A DNA stretch of 64,000 nucleotides from Lachnospiraceae bacterium. Its GTDB lineage: Bacteria; Bacillota_A; Clostridia; Lachnospirales; Lachnospiraceae. Location of the stretch: contig JAFZAZ010000014.1 of assembly GCA_017561985.1 (NCBI GenBank), positions 186,001 through 250,000 of the forward strand, given 5' to 3'. Positions 17,558 through 26,645 of this stretch are shown here, piece by piece. The notes under the pieces were generated by a model. The model was not told the origin of the DNA. It searched no databases and saw only the letters and a list, made by a program, of their open reading frames with translations. Position numbers and translations under genes: made by a program. The first letter of the stretch is position 1, and every line of letters begins with the position of its first letter.

Positions 17558-20416
17558 TTAATCCTCTCCAAGCTTCAGAGCCTGGTTGATCTTAATCTTG
17601 GACAAAAGCATCGAGATTACGGTGATGCAGCCTGCGAGCATGATCGTCACGACTACGGCGATCTTCACAAGATCTCCGCCGGACATGACAATCTTCGAAG
17701 GAAGCGTCGCAATCTTCGGCGAATATGCGATCTGAATGAGCGGCAGGAACATCTTCGAAGCGAGAAGTCCGATGCCGGCGCCGAACAATATCGGCAGCAG
17801 CGATCCGAAGATATGCTCGTTAACAAGCATTCGGATCAATTCTCCCATCGACATACCCATCGCCCGATATATACCGAAAATGAGCTCTCTCGAACGGATC
17901 GACGTGATCCAGAAGATCAGGAAACCGATCGCGCAAAGCACAAGCACCACGATGAACGTAATCGTGAGCATACCGTTCGTAACCTGGAAGTAAGGATCGT
18001 TCTTCAGTCCAAGAAGATCGGTCGTGCGGTCGCGGAAGGACTTGAAGTTGATCTTATTTTCCGTAGCCCAGTCGTAGAAGAAATCGGTGCTTCCGTTCGT
18101 CTTGATCCATATCTCGTACGGCACTACCGGGTAGTCCAGAAGGATGTTGTCATAGTTGCAGACGATCAGATAGTTCGGAACCGTGGAATCCTCGGAGTCC
18201 GCATCCTTAGACTCCTTGCGGTTCTCGTATCCGGGCCAGTAATCGATGATCGCAACAACCGTAAAGCTCTTGCGTCCCATCGACTGCTTCATCTCGTCAA
18301 ATCTCTCGGCCGTAACGGAATCGCCGACGGCGAGGCCGCATTTTTCGGCGAGATTTCTGGAGATCAGCGCGCCCTCGGGATTCTTTGCAAGCGCGTTCAG
18401 ATCCTCGTACCAATGGTGCGAGCCTACGCCCTGCGGCATCCATGCGGCATGACCGAACTCGTACGTATTGACGGCCAGAAGGTTGATGTCATTGATCGTG
18501 TTGCCGCCGTTGATCACCTGCGCGTCGGTATCGTGGATCACTCGCGTGATCGCGGAAATCTTGTCGGGATTCTCGTCGGCAAGCCGCTCAAAACGCGTGT
18601 AATCGCCCTCGTTGTACTTCAGCTTGGTCGCATAACCGCTTCTGACGCTGCTGATGTTGTTCTGCCAGTTCTCCTGTACGACAAGGTCGGCACCGTCGTT
18701 GTAGCTGATGCGCTCCTCCTCGTTCTGGTTGACCGTGCGCGCGATGTTCGCGTTGAAAATACCGAGAGCGATCGTCAACACAAGGAACACCGTGATAAAG
18801 CTCTGCTTATGAATGTCGCGCGTGATCTGAAGGAAGGATGCGTACGACGCAGGCTTCCACTTCTTTCGTCCGATCTTAAAGATCAACGACGAAAGCATCG
18901 GGATCACACGGAGGAATACGATCGCACAGCTCAGGATAAACAGCGAAGCCGAGAAGAAAAGCATCGGGTTGACTGCCTCTCCGTTCGCAATCGCCTTCAT
19001 GAGCTCGCTCTTCTGATTGTTGAAATCGTAATAGCCGTATAATGCGAGCGCAAGAAGCATAAAGTCAAGGAACATGCGCTGCCACAGCGGCTTTGTCTTC
19101 TTTCTTTTGTGTGCCTTCTGTTCCACGATGGAGAACCGTGCAAACTTAAGCACCGGAAGCGTCATGATCAGGATGCCGGCGACACAGCTGCCGAGCGCAT
19201 ACATAAGGGATGTTCCCGTGATGCGCACCTGCATCGACTTTCTTCCGACAAATTCCATGAACGCGTTCGTCGAGCCGAACAGATGGCACAATATGTAACC
19301 GAACGGAATTCCGATCAAAAGCGCAATGCCTCCGAGGATGGCCGACTGCGTGAGATACGTGAGGATCAGCTGAAGTCTGCTGACACCGCGGCTCTTCAGC
19401 ATTGCAATCTCGCCCTGCTCAATATCGATCACCTGGTTGGAAACCATGAAGATGAACACAGCGAGAAGCACAAGGATCGGCACCTGCAGGATCCACATCG
19501 TCGCCTTTACCTTCGCCGAATCCGTCATGAACTGCTCGAAGATCTCGTTGTAGTTGCAATACACATCGTAAAGGCAGTCCGTCGTCTTATTGTCCGTTTC
19601 GAGGTCATTGTACACCTCAAGCATGCGCGGAACCTGATCGATATCGATCTTCGAGTAATCGTAAAGGACATAGTATTTTGCGCGGATGTTGCCTGCGATC
19701 GTGTTGTCCTTCATAAACTGATCAACGAAGATGTCCTGCGAAATGAAGAACTCCTGCTGATACGACAGCGGATCGTTCACCCAGTACAGGTCGTTGTTTT
19801 CCTTGGCCTTAAAAACGCCGACCACGCGAAGGCGGATACTCTCTCCCGCCTGATTGACGTAGCCGTAGATCTCAATCTCGTCGCCGATGAACATCTGCGA
19901 ATTCAGATACACCTTCTCGTTGACGATACACTCGATCACACCGTCGCTTCCGACCGTATCGGAGTAATTCGATCCGGAAATGATATCGATGTGGTCCGAA
20001 AGATCCGAAAGAGACGCGAGCAACAGCCTTAGTCCGCTTCCGCCTCCGCCGGAACGGGATACGAGGAAGCGGGCTTTCTGCTCAAAACTCGTCTCGTAAA
20101 ATGTCACTTTCTGTGCGGCGGGCATGCCGAACATCCTCTCGGCATCATCCGCAACGGTAAGATAGTTATCGAAGTAACGGGAGCTGCTCGACTCCAGGCG
20201 AGTGTTGCTGAGACGCGAGTCCAGCGTGAGCATACTCGGATATTGATTGTTGTCCTCAAGGTACGTGCTCATTCTCTTCGTGAGCAGCTTCTGAAGTGCC
20301 GCCTCCGAGTACATCGGATTGCAGCATGCGATTCCCACGAGAAGAATGTTACCGATGAGGATGCTGAGAATCAGCCATTTTTTGTTTAAAAGTTTTTGTG
20401 TAATGAACCGAAACAT
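17558..20416 (-). CDS. large FtsX/MacB-like ABC exporter permease
   Basis: A 952-residue protein with an N-terminal membrane segment (about 15-33), a large extracytoplasmic region, a central cluster of membrane helices (about 305-480), a second extracytoplasmic domain, and a C-terminal helix cluster (about 805-945). The internal duplication of FtsX-type units means one chain likely supplies both halves of the transporter. AGGAGG precedes ATG 20416. It works with two ATPases downstream and two lipoprotein adaptors upstream; substrate unknown. MacB-like systems export peptides, lipids or lipoproteins, or act as mechanotransducers. Confidence 0.88.
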   Translation of the reverse strand: MFRFITQKLLNKKWLILSILIGNILLVGIACCNPMYSEAALQKLLTKRMSTYLEDNNQYPSMLTLDSRLSNTRLESSSSRYFDNYLTVADDAERMFGMPAAQKVTFYETSFEQKARFLVSRSGGGGSGLRLLLASLSDLSDHIDIISGSNYSDTVGSDGVIECIVNEKVYLNSQMFIGDEIEIYGYVNQAGESIRLRVVGVFKAKENNDLYWVNDPLSYQQEFFISQDIFVDQFMKDNTIAGNIRAKYYVLYDYSKIDIDQVPRMLEVYNDLETDNKTTDCLYDVYCNYNEIFEQFMTDSAKVKATMWILQVPILVLLAVFIFMVSNQVIDIEQGEIAMLKSRGVSRLQLILTYLTQSAILGGIALLIGIPFGYILCHLFGSTNAFMEFVGRKSMQVRITGTSLMYALGSCVAGILIMTLPVLKFARFSIVEQKAHKRKKTKPLWQRMFLDFMLLALALYGYYDFNNQKSELMKAIANGEAVNPMLFFSASLFILSCAIVFLRVIPMLSSLIFKIGRKKWKPASYASFLQITRDIHKQSFITVFLVLTIALGIFNANIARTVNQNEEERISYNDGADLVVQENWQNNISSVRSGYATKLKYNEGDYTRFERLADENPDKISAITRVIHDTDAQVINGGNTINDINLLAVNTYEFGHAAWMPQGVGSHHWYEDLNALAKNPEGALISRNLAEKCGLAVGDSVTAERFDEMKQSMGRKSFTVVAIIDYWPGYENRKESKDADSEDSTVPNYLIVCNYDNILLDYPVVPYEIWIKTNGSTDFFYDWATENKINFKSFRDRTTDLLGLKNDPYFQVTNGMLTITFIVVLVLCAIGFLIFWITSIRSRELIFGIYRAMGMSMGELIRMLVNEHIFGSLLPILFGAGIGLLASKMFLPLIQIAYSPKIATLPSKIVMSGGDLVKIAVVVTIMLAGCITVISMLLSKIKINQALKLGED

Positions 20417-20424
20417 GCACCCTC

Positions 20425-22650
20425 CTAGTGAACCAACAGGACATCGCTGTCGAGCAAACCGTCGACGATCCAGTATTTATTTTCCGTCACTGCCATCACG
20501 CGGACATAGCGCTTGACGGCACAGCCCTGTGCGTCATAAACCCAGACGTAAGCCTTGCCGCGGCTGATCTCGTGAGCTTCGCTGTCGAACGTGAAGGACT
20601 CGGCTTCCTCGTAGTCGGAAGTCTCCTGCTGTCCTCCCCAGCCGAAATCGCCGAAACCGCCCTGGCCCTGGTTGTTCTGCTTGTTTGTCGTCTGCGTCGT
20701 TGTCTTAGGATTGTGGTATACCAGGCTGTCATCGATCACCTGGCAATTCGCAATGTTGAATTCGTTGTAGTAAACAACTCCGGTCACGCCGACTTCCGCA
20801 TAGCGGTCCGGCTCGTCGAGCGCAACGTAGATGACGTTCTTGTCGGTGACGTCTGCGGGGCGAACGTTCGGCGCCGATATGATCGTCGCGTTGAAGGTCA
20901 ATTCCTCTCCCTCAACCGTTGACATCAGCTCCACCTTCTGACCGTAGCGAAGACGGTTGTCATCCGCCGGCTTATCGATGCAGATGCAGTACGAATCCAG
21001 GTCGTAAGTTTCGAAAAGGATCTCATTTTCCGAGATGTTCGAACCGACCTTGTACTTCGAGACGCTGCTGATGACGCAGTCTTTCTCTGCATATACGGTT
21101 ACACTCTGTTCGTACCATTTTTCAAAATTCTCAATACGCTCTGTGAGCTTGTCGATCGTCTCCTGCGACTCTTCCTCAAGCTTGGCGATCTCCGCCTTGC
21201 AGTCCGAAAGATCCAGCTGCGCAAGCGCATACTCGAGTGACGATTTGCTCAGCTTGCGCATCTTCTTCTCGAGTTCTTCCTGCTTTTCCTGGAGTTCCTT
21301 CTTACTCTCCTCAAGCTCATCCGTGTACTTGCGGAGGTCAAGCTTCGCCTGCTCCTGATCGGCGCGGCCGACAGAACATTTCACCTTGAAGATCGGATCG
21401 CCCTTTCTTACAAGGATTCCGGTGAAGCCGCTCACGAGGATCTCCTCGATCGTGCCGGGAACAGGATTCAGGAACGGTTCCGTCACACGCGCGATCTTCT
21501 TTGCGCCCGTGCATCCGGTGAGCACGGAAATTGTCTCTCTCTTCGGAGACAGCGTCTCATAGTTCGTGCCGAAGCGGGCAAGGTTCTTTGCGACATACAC
21601 AACGTCACCCTCAGAAAGGCCGGAAAGGATCTCGGTATCGTTGATTCCCGACTCGCCGATCGTGACGTCAACCGTCTCCATGTAGCCCTCGCGAACGAGC
21701 TGTACGGTCGACTGCGTTCCGCTCTTGGTGATCGCCGCGGTAGGCACCGTGAGCACAGGCTCCGCCGACTTCTTCGTGAACACGAACTGAACATAGTCAC
21801 CGATCTCCACGGTATCCTTGAGGTCAGCCGTAAAATACGAGTCGAAGCGGTTGCCGGTGCGCTCGAGGCGATACACTTCCTCGTCGCTGTACGGAATGTA
21901 TTTTACTTCGTATACATCGTTTCCGATGCGCGCTTCCACGCTCGAAAAATCATCGTAGTCCGTGCGGGAAATGAATGCACATGCAAGAAGCTTTGTGTTG
22001 TCCTTTGCAATGCTCACGAAGGTTCTGTCCTTCATGATGGGATCGCCGTCTTCGCTGACGCCGAGGTAAACGATCGTGCCCGTGCATGGCGCGTAAACCT
22101 TTGCATCATTCGCTTCCTTCTTCAGCTTCTCAAGCTCAGCGCGGTCCTCTTCGATCTTCTTCGCCGCCGAAGCATGGCTGTGATCGAAGTTCACCTGCAT
22201 CTCCTGCATCTGCAGACGGACCATGCGTCCGTCGTAGGAGTTTCCGAGCATGTTCGCATAGTTGCGCATGTTCTTGAGCTGGTTGTTAAACTTCTGAAGA
22301 TCGTAATCGTACTCGGTCTGCTCGCGTACGACCAAAAGCTCAAGGCGTTCGATCGATTCCGCAAGCTCGGGGTTCAGCTCCATCAGAAGCTGTCCCTCCT
22401 CCACGTGCTCGCCGAGCTCGACGCCCACGTGATATGCCGAGGTGTCATAGTCAAATTTGAGGTCCTCGCACTCGGGGACAACATATCCGCCGGTGCTCTG
22501 AACCGTCGTGAGATACGAGCGCGTCACGACGCAGACAGCATTTGCCGTCTCCATCGGCTGCAGCAGCTCGGGTACGTTCTCGGTTTCACCGCAACTCGTC
22601 AGGGAAAGAAGGAGCGCCGTCAAAACCAGTAGTGCTGTGATCTTTTTCAT
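20425..22650 (-). CDS. tandem membrane-fusion-type lipoprotein (double adaptor)
   Basis: A 741-residue exported lipoprotein: signal MKKITALLVLTALLLSL with lipobox LTSCGE (Cys about residue 20). It contains two successive adaptor units. The first has a biotinyl-lipoyl half, a coiled coil (about 100-175) and VYAPCTGTIVYLG. The second starts near residue 395 with a longer Lys/Glu-rich coiled coil (about 435-530) and its own barrel region. A Gln/Asn/Gly-rich linker (NKQNNQGQGGFGDFGWGGQQ) precedes the C-terminus. Eight bases separate it from the permease. Family adaptors dock on MacB-type permeases; the two-in-one form is unusual. Confidence 0.82.
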   Translation of the reverse strand: MKKITALLVLTALLLSLTSCGETENVPELLQPMETANAVCVVTRSYLTTVQSTGGYVVPECEDLKFDYDTSAYHVGVELGEHVEEGQLLMELNPELAESIERLELLVVREQTEYDYDLQKFNNQLKNMRNYANMLGNSYDGRMVRLQMQEMQVNFDHSHASAAKKIEEDRAELEKLKKEANDAKVYAPCTGTIVYLGVSEDGDPIMKDRTFVSIAKDNTKLLACAFISRTDYDDFSSVEARIGNDVYEVKYIPYSDEEVYRLERTGNRFDSYFTADLKDTVEIGDYVQFVFTKKSAEPVLTVPTAAITKSGTQSTVQLVREGYMETVDVTIGESGINDTEILSGLSEGDVVYVAKNLARFGTNYETLSPKRETISVLTGCTGAKKIARVTEPFLNPVPGTIEEILVSGFTGILVRKGDPIFKVKCSVGRADQEQAKLDLRKYTDELEESKKELQEKQEELEKKMRKLSKSSLEYALAQLDLSDCKAEIAKLEEESQETIDKLTERIENFEKWYEQSVTVYAEKDCVISSVSKYKVGSNISENEILFETYDLDSYCICIDKPADDNRLRYGQKVELMSTVEGEELTFNATIISAPNVRPADVTDKNVIYVALDEPDRYAEVGVTGVVYYNEFNIANCQVIDDSLVYHNPKTTTQTTNKQNNQGQGGFGDFGWGGQQETSDYEEAESFTFDSEAHEISRGKAYVWVYDAQGCAVKRYVRVMAVTENKYWIVDGLLDSDVLLVH

Positions 22651-22659
22651 GGCTTCCTC

Positions 22660-23730
22660 CTACTTCAGAATTACGGTCTCGCCGGGCGTGAGACCGCTGA
22701 TGATCTCCGTGCGGTTCTCATCGGGATCGTCCTTGCCCGTAACGGAAAGACCGATCTCAATGAAACGTATCGAGCGGAGTCCGTCGGCGTCCGTCACGTA
22801 AACCGCAGGCTTATCATCAACCGTACGTAGCGCGTACGTCGGGATATAAACAACATTGTCGCGCGAACCGGTCTCAAAGATCAGATCGCCGCTCATGCCG
22901 ATGCTCAGATTCTCATCCGGATGCAGCGGCTGAAGCACGATGCGCGCTCCGCTACCCTGCGCCGGGCGTACGATCTGCACGACTTCGCAGTCATACGAAC
23001 CGGTGCCGGTTGTCACGGTGAACACATCGCCGAAATGGTACAGGCTGTCGTTTGAAACACTCAATACAAAACCGGCTTTTTCAGAATGGATCGTGATAAA
23101 TTTTTCACGGGCGTTGACACGTCCGTTGAACCATGCGGGAATCTCACGGATGTAGTCGACGATACCGTCGATACCCGCGACAAGCTGACGACCGCTCAGG
23201 CTTGCTTCCAGCTCGCCGAGACGCAGCTCCGCAACATACTTGCGGCTTGCGCACTCCTCATACGCGTTGGTCGCCTTTGTGAGCTTCTTCTCGTCGTAAT
23301 CGCGCCCGTAGCGCTTTGCAAGACTTGCGCGCTCCTTCTCGATGGCGAGGAGTTCTTCGTAATACTCCGCTTCCTCCGCAAGTTCTGCGCAAAGCTTACG
23401 GCTCTCCTCGAGCTCGTCCGCGATGCTGTCCGTTGAAAGCTCCGCGAGCAGGTCGCCCGCAAACACCTTCTGACCTAGTACGACATACGTCTCTTTGAGC
23501 GATTCGCCGCCCACTTCAAAGCTCAGGCTCTGCACGGTCTGATATTGATACGTGCAACGCTCGGAGACGTAATCGCGGATATTTCCTACTTTGACTTCCG
23601 CTGTCGTAAAATACTCCTCCTCGACCGACGACACGACGGGCGCCTTCTTCATCTCCTCCTCAGCGGGGAAGATCCCGCATCCTGAGAGAAACAGCGCAGC
23701 CGCAAGGCCGAGAACCGCTACCTTCTTCAT
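22660..23730 (-). CDS. membrane-fusion-type adaptor lipoprotein
   Basis: A 356-residue lipoprotein with signal MKKVAVLGLAAALFLSGCG (Cys about 18). An HlyD/MacA-like arrangement follows: an N-terminal beta part (VGGESLKETYVVLGQKVFAGD), a coiled coil (about 100-185), a return lipoyl strand (LVAGIDGIVDYIREIPAW) and a C-terminal barrel with DGLRSIRFIEIGL and ISGLTPGETVILK. The start at 23730 fits the signal peptide and follows GGAGG at longer spacing. It is the first gene of the five-gene exporter operon. Confidence 0.85.
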   Translation of the reverse strand: MKKVAVLGLAAALFLSGCGIFPAEEEMKKAPVVSSVEEEYFTTAEVKVGNIRDYVSERCTYQYQTVQSLSFEVGGESLKETYVVLGQKVFAGDLLAELSTDSIADELEESRKLCAELAEEAEYYEELLAIEKERASLAKRYGRDYDEKKLTKATNAYEECASRKYVAELRLGELEASLSGRQLVAGIDGIVDYIREIPAWFNGRVNAREKFITIHSEKAGFVLSVSNDSLYHFGDVFTVTTGTGSYDCEVVQIVRPAQGSGARIVLQPLHPDENLSIGMSGDLIFETGSRDNVVYIPTYALRTVDDKPAVYVTDADGLRSIRFIEIGLSVTGKDDPDENRTEIISGLTPGETVILK

Positions 23731-23758
23731 TCCGAAAAAACCTCCGACTTTCGATGAC

Positions 23759-23787
23759 AAAAAGTATGCCGCATTGACGGCGCGGCA
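23759..23787 (-). terminator. weak candidate terminator after fhs
   Basis: On the minus strand GCCGC (23786-23782) can pair with GCGGC (23772-23768) across a nine-base loop, followed after four bases by TTTTT. It lies 41 bases past the fhs stop and just upstream of the adaptor start. The stem is only five base pairs. Confidence 0.3.
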
Positions 23788-23827
23788 GCCGTAAAACTTA
23801 TTTTACGCGGAATCCCCGCGAAAAATG

Positions 23828-25498
23828 TCAGAACAATCCGTCGATCATGCCGTCGGCGTTGACGTCGATGCGCTCTGCTGCAGGGCTCTTCGGAAGACCC
23901 GGCATCGTCATGATCGTTCCGGTGATGGCAACTACAAAGCCCGCACCGGCAGAAACATAAACCTCGCGAACATTGACCGTGAAATCTTTCGGTCTTCCGA
24001 GCTTCGCGGGATCGTCGGACAGGGAGTACTGCGTCTTCGCCATGCAGACAGGCATGTTGCCGAAGCCAAGCTCCGTCAGGCGGTCAAGCGTGGCGAGCGC
24101 TGCGGGATCGAACGAAACACCGTCCGCACCGTAGATCTTCTTTGCAACCGTCTCGATCTTCTCCTTGAGAGGCATCTCGTCCGGATAGAGCGTGTGGAAG
24201 TTGCTCTTCTTCGTCTCAAGCGTGTCAAGAAGATGCTCGGCGAGCTCAATGCCGCCTTCGCCTCCCTTGCCCCATACTTCGGACAGCGCAAAATCGCATC
24301 CTCTCTCCCGGCAGAACTTCTCGACATACGAAAGTTCCGCGTCGGTGTCCTCCGTGAAACGGTTGAGCGTAACGACTACCGGCACTCCGTAGAGCTGCAG
24401 GTTCTCGATGTGCTTCTCAAGGTTTACGATACCCTTTGCAAGCGCGTCGAGATTCTCCTTCGCAAGTTCCGTCTTCGGGATTCCGCCGTTGTATTTGAGT
24501 GCGCGCACCGTCGCGACAAGCACAATCGCATCGGGCTTAAGGCCTGCCATGCGGCACTTGATATCAAGGAATTTCTCAGCTCCGAGATCAGCGCCGAAGC
24601 CTGCCTCCGTGACCACGATGTCGGCAAGCTTGAGAGCTGCCTTCGTGGCGCGCACGCTGTTGCAGCCGTGTGCGATGTTTGCAAACGGACCGCCGTGTAC
24701 AAGCGCGGGCGTATTCTCGATTGTCTGGATCAGGTTCGGACGGATCGCGTCCTTCAGAAGCGCCGCCATCGAACCGACAGCCTTCAGGTCTGCCGCCGTA
24801 ACGGGCGTCTTGTCATAACGGTACGCAACGATGATGCGCGAGAGCCGCTCTTTGAGATCTTCGATATTTTCCGAGAGGCACAGGATCGCCATGATCTCCG
24901 ATGCCACAGTGATGATGAAGTGATCCTCGCGAACAACGCCGTCGGACTTCTTGCCGAGACCGATCACGATATTGCGAAGCGCGCGGTCGTTCATGTCGAG
25001 GCAGCGCTTCCAGACGACCTGCTTCGGGTCGATTCCGAGCGCGTTGCCCTGCATGATATGGTTGTCAAGCATTGCCGCAAGAAGGTTGTTTGCGGACGTG
25101 ATCGCATGGAAATCTCCCGTAAAATGAAGGTTCAGATCCTCCATGGGAACTACCTGTGCGTAACCGCCGCCGGCTGCTCCGCCCTTGATGCCGAAGCACG
25201 GTCCGAGCGAGGGCTCGCGAAGCGCGATCACCGCGCGTTTGCCGAGTCTGCCGAGAGCTTCGCCGAGGCCGACCGTAGTTGTCGTCTTGCCCTCTCCTGC
25301 AGGCGTCGGATTGATAGCCGTCACCAACACAAGCTTTCCGTCAGGCCGATCCGCGATCGAATCGAGAAACTCGTCGGAGAGCTTCGCTTTGTATTTGCCG
25401 TACAGCTCAAGATCATCCTGTCGGATGTCCAGAGATTTCGCCACTTCCCAGATCGGTTTGAGTGTTGCTTCCTGTGCAATTTGAATGTCCGTTTTCAT
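23828..25498 (-). CDS. fhs: formate-tetrahydrofolate ligase
   Basis: ATP-dependent synthesis of 10-formyl-tetrahydrofolate, used for purines and the methyl branch of one-carbon metabolism in Clostridia. The 556-residue length is standard. The P-loop [19 protein letters not shown] and the downstream [18 protein letters not shown] are family hallmarks. The start at 25498 ([16 protein letters not shown]) follows GGAGG; the open frame extends 52 codons upstream across the promoter and was rejected. It is monocistronic or leads into the exporter operon if the weak terminator is leaky. Confidence 0.97.
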   Translation of the reverse strand: MKTDIQIAQEATLKPIWEVAKSLDIRQDDLELYGKYKAKLSDEFLDSIADRPDGKLVLVTAINPTPAGEGKTTTTVGLGEALGRLGKRAVIALREPSLGPCFGIKGGAAGGGYAQVVPMEDLNLHFTGDFHAITSANNLLAAMLDNHIMQGNALGIDPKQVVWKRCLDMNDRALRNIVIGLGKKSDGVVREDHFIITVASEIMAILCLSENIEDLKERLSRIIVAYRYDKTPVTAADLKAVGSMAALLKDAIRPNLIQTIENTPALVHGGPFANIAHGCNSVRATKAALKLADIVVTEAGFGADLGAEKFLDIKCRMAGLKPDAIVLVATVRALKYNGGIPKTELAKENLDALAKGIVNLEKHIENLQLYGVPVVVTLNRFTEDTDAELSYVEKFCRERGCDFALSEVWGKGGEGGIELAEHLLDTLETKKSNFHTLYPDEMPLKEKIETVAKKIYGADGVSFDPAALATLDRLTELGFGNMPVCMAKTQYSLSDDPAKLGRPKDFTVNVREVYVSAGAGFVVAITGTIMTMPGLPKSPAAERIDVNADGMIDGLF

Positions 25499-25540
25499 AC
25501 CTTTCCTCCGTTTTGTTTGATGATGGCCGCAAACGTATTT

Positions 25541-25569
25541 ATTATAGCAAATCCTCACGATTTTTCCAA
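25541..25569 (-). promoter_or_regulatory. promoter for fhs
   Basis: Minus strand -35 TTGGAA (25569-25564), a 17-base spacer, and an extended -10 TGCTATAAT (-10 at 25546-25541). The predicted leader is only about 35 bases, too short for a folate riboswitch. Confidence 0.85.
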
Positions 25570-25651
25570 CGGATACGCGGCGGTTTTTGTGTATTTTCCG
25601 TGAAAAACAATTACATATTTCGTGAACTTTGCACACAGTACGCTTCCCATG

Positions 25652-25681
25652 CAAAAATGCCGGCAGAAAGCCCTGCCGGCA
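25652..25681 (-). terminator. terminator after manA
   Basis: A nine-base-pair stem (25658-25666 with 25673-25681, six-base loop) is followed on the minus strand by TTTT. It lies 19 bases past the manA stop and upstream of the fhs promoter. Confidence 0.88.
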
Positions 25682-25699
25682 CTGTGCTTTATGTCGTTG

Positions 25700-26638
25700 T
25701 CAAACTCTGGTGATCACGGCCGTAAAATGACCGACGAGGTTCAGATTTTCATACCCTGCCGTGAGGAGCAGATGGTCGCCTTTTTTCACACGGCTGCCCT
25801 CTAAAAAGCCCTCTCCGTCGATCACGCTCAACGTGTGGAACTTGCCGCTCACGGGGATTGTCACATTGCCGTCCACGCACACGCGGTACACGGTGTAGAA
25901 CGAGCAAGAAACATACTTCGTAAGCTCCGCCTCGGGATACTTCGTGACCGTCCTCTTCGGTGTGCTGCGGCTCTCGTCGAAAGGAACCGTGACAACCGAG
26001 AGCGCCTGCTCCGTGTGAAGCTCACGGCGGTTGCCTTCAGCGTCCGTGCGGTCATAATCATAGATCCGGTACGTGATATCGCAGTTCGTCTGTGTCTCCA
26101 AAACCATCGTTCCGCCCTTGATCGAGTGAATGCATCCGGGCTCGATCTGGAAGAAATCCCCTGCCTTCACGGGAATCTCCCGCAGCAGTTCCGAATATTT
26201 CCGCTCACCCACGAGGCGCTTAAGCTCCTCACGATCCTTTGCGTGATGACCGATGATGATCGTCGCTCCCGGCTCCGCGTCAAGCACGTACCAGCACTCT
26301 GTCTTTCCCTGCGGAAAATTCTCGTGCTCCACGGCGTACGCATCGTCCGGATGCACCTGGATGCTCAGATCGCTCTTCGCATCGATGATCTTGATCAGCA
26401 GCGGAAAATTTTCGTCCTCGCAGTTTCCGAACAGCTCGCGATGGGAATCCCAAAGATCCTCAAGCGGCATCCCGTCGAACATTCCGCCGTCGATCACGCA
26501 GTGACCGTTTTTGTGGGCGCTGATGCCCCAGCATTCACCGACATGGTCGGAGGAAAGCTCATATCCGTACTCGGCAAGTCTCGTGCCGCCCCAGATACGC
26601 TCCTTCAGCGTCGGTTTCAGATACAACAACTGACTCAT
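25700..26638 (-). CDS. manA: mannose-6-phosphate isomerase, class I
   Basis: Interconverts mannose-6-P and fructose-6-P. The 312-residue cupin protein has zinc-ligand blocks SIQVHPDDAYA, GKTECWYVLD and EPGCIHSIKGGTM. Start ATG 26638 lies seven bases after the pgm stop and lacks a recognisable Shine-Dalgarno, so it is probably translated by coupling to pgm. With the upstream phosphohexomutase and a GH26-like hydrolase, the cluster suggests mannose or mannan metabolism. Confidence 0.93.
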   Translation of the reverse strand: MSQLLYLKPTLKERIWGGTRLAEYGYELSSDHVGECWGISAHKNGHCVIDGGMFDGMPLEDLWDSHRELFGNCEDENFPLLIKIIDAKSDLSIQVHPDDAYAVEHENFPQGKTECWYVLDAEPGATIIIGHHAKDREELKRLVGERKYSELLREIPVKAGDFFQIEPGCIHSIKGGTMVLETQTNCDITYRIYDYDRTDAEGNRRELHTEQALSVVTVPFDESRSTPKRTVTKYPEAELTKYVSCSFYTVYRVCVDGNVTIPVSGKFHTLSVIDGEGFLEGSRVKKGDHLLLTAGYENLNLVGHFTAVITRV

Positions 26639-26645
26639 AATTAAC

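Noticed and set aside
17276..19042. Long plus-strand open frames opposite real genes (also 23825-25603, 43234-45300, 59335-61089 and 47931-49568)
   Set aside because: They lie antisense to clearly identified genes, are rich in His/Arg/Leu as expected from the mirror of GC-rich codons, lack ribosome-binding sites and show no recognisable domains.
25499..25699. Folate riboswitch upstream of fhs
   Set aside because: The predicted leader is only about 35 bases, and no conserved riboswitch-like structure was seen.
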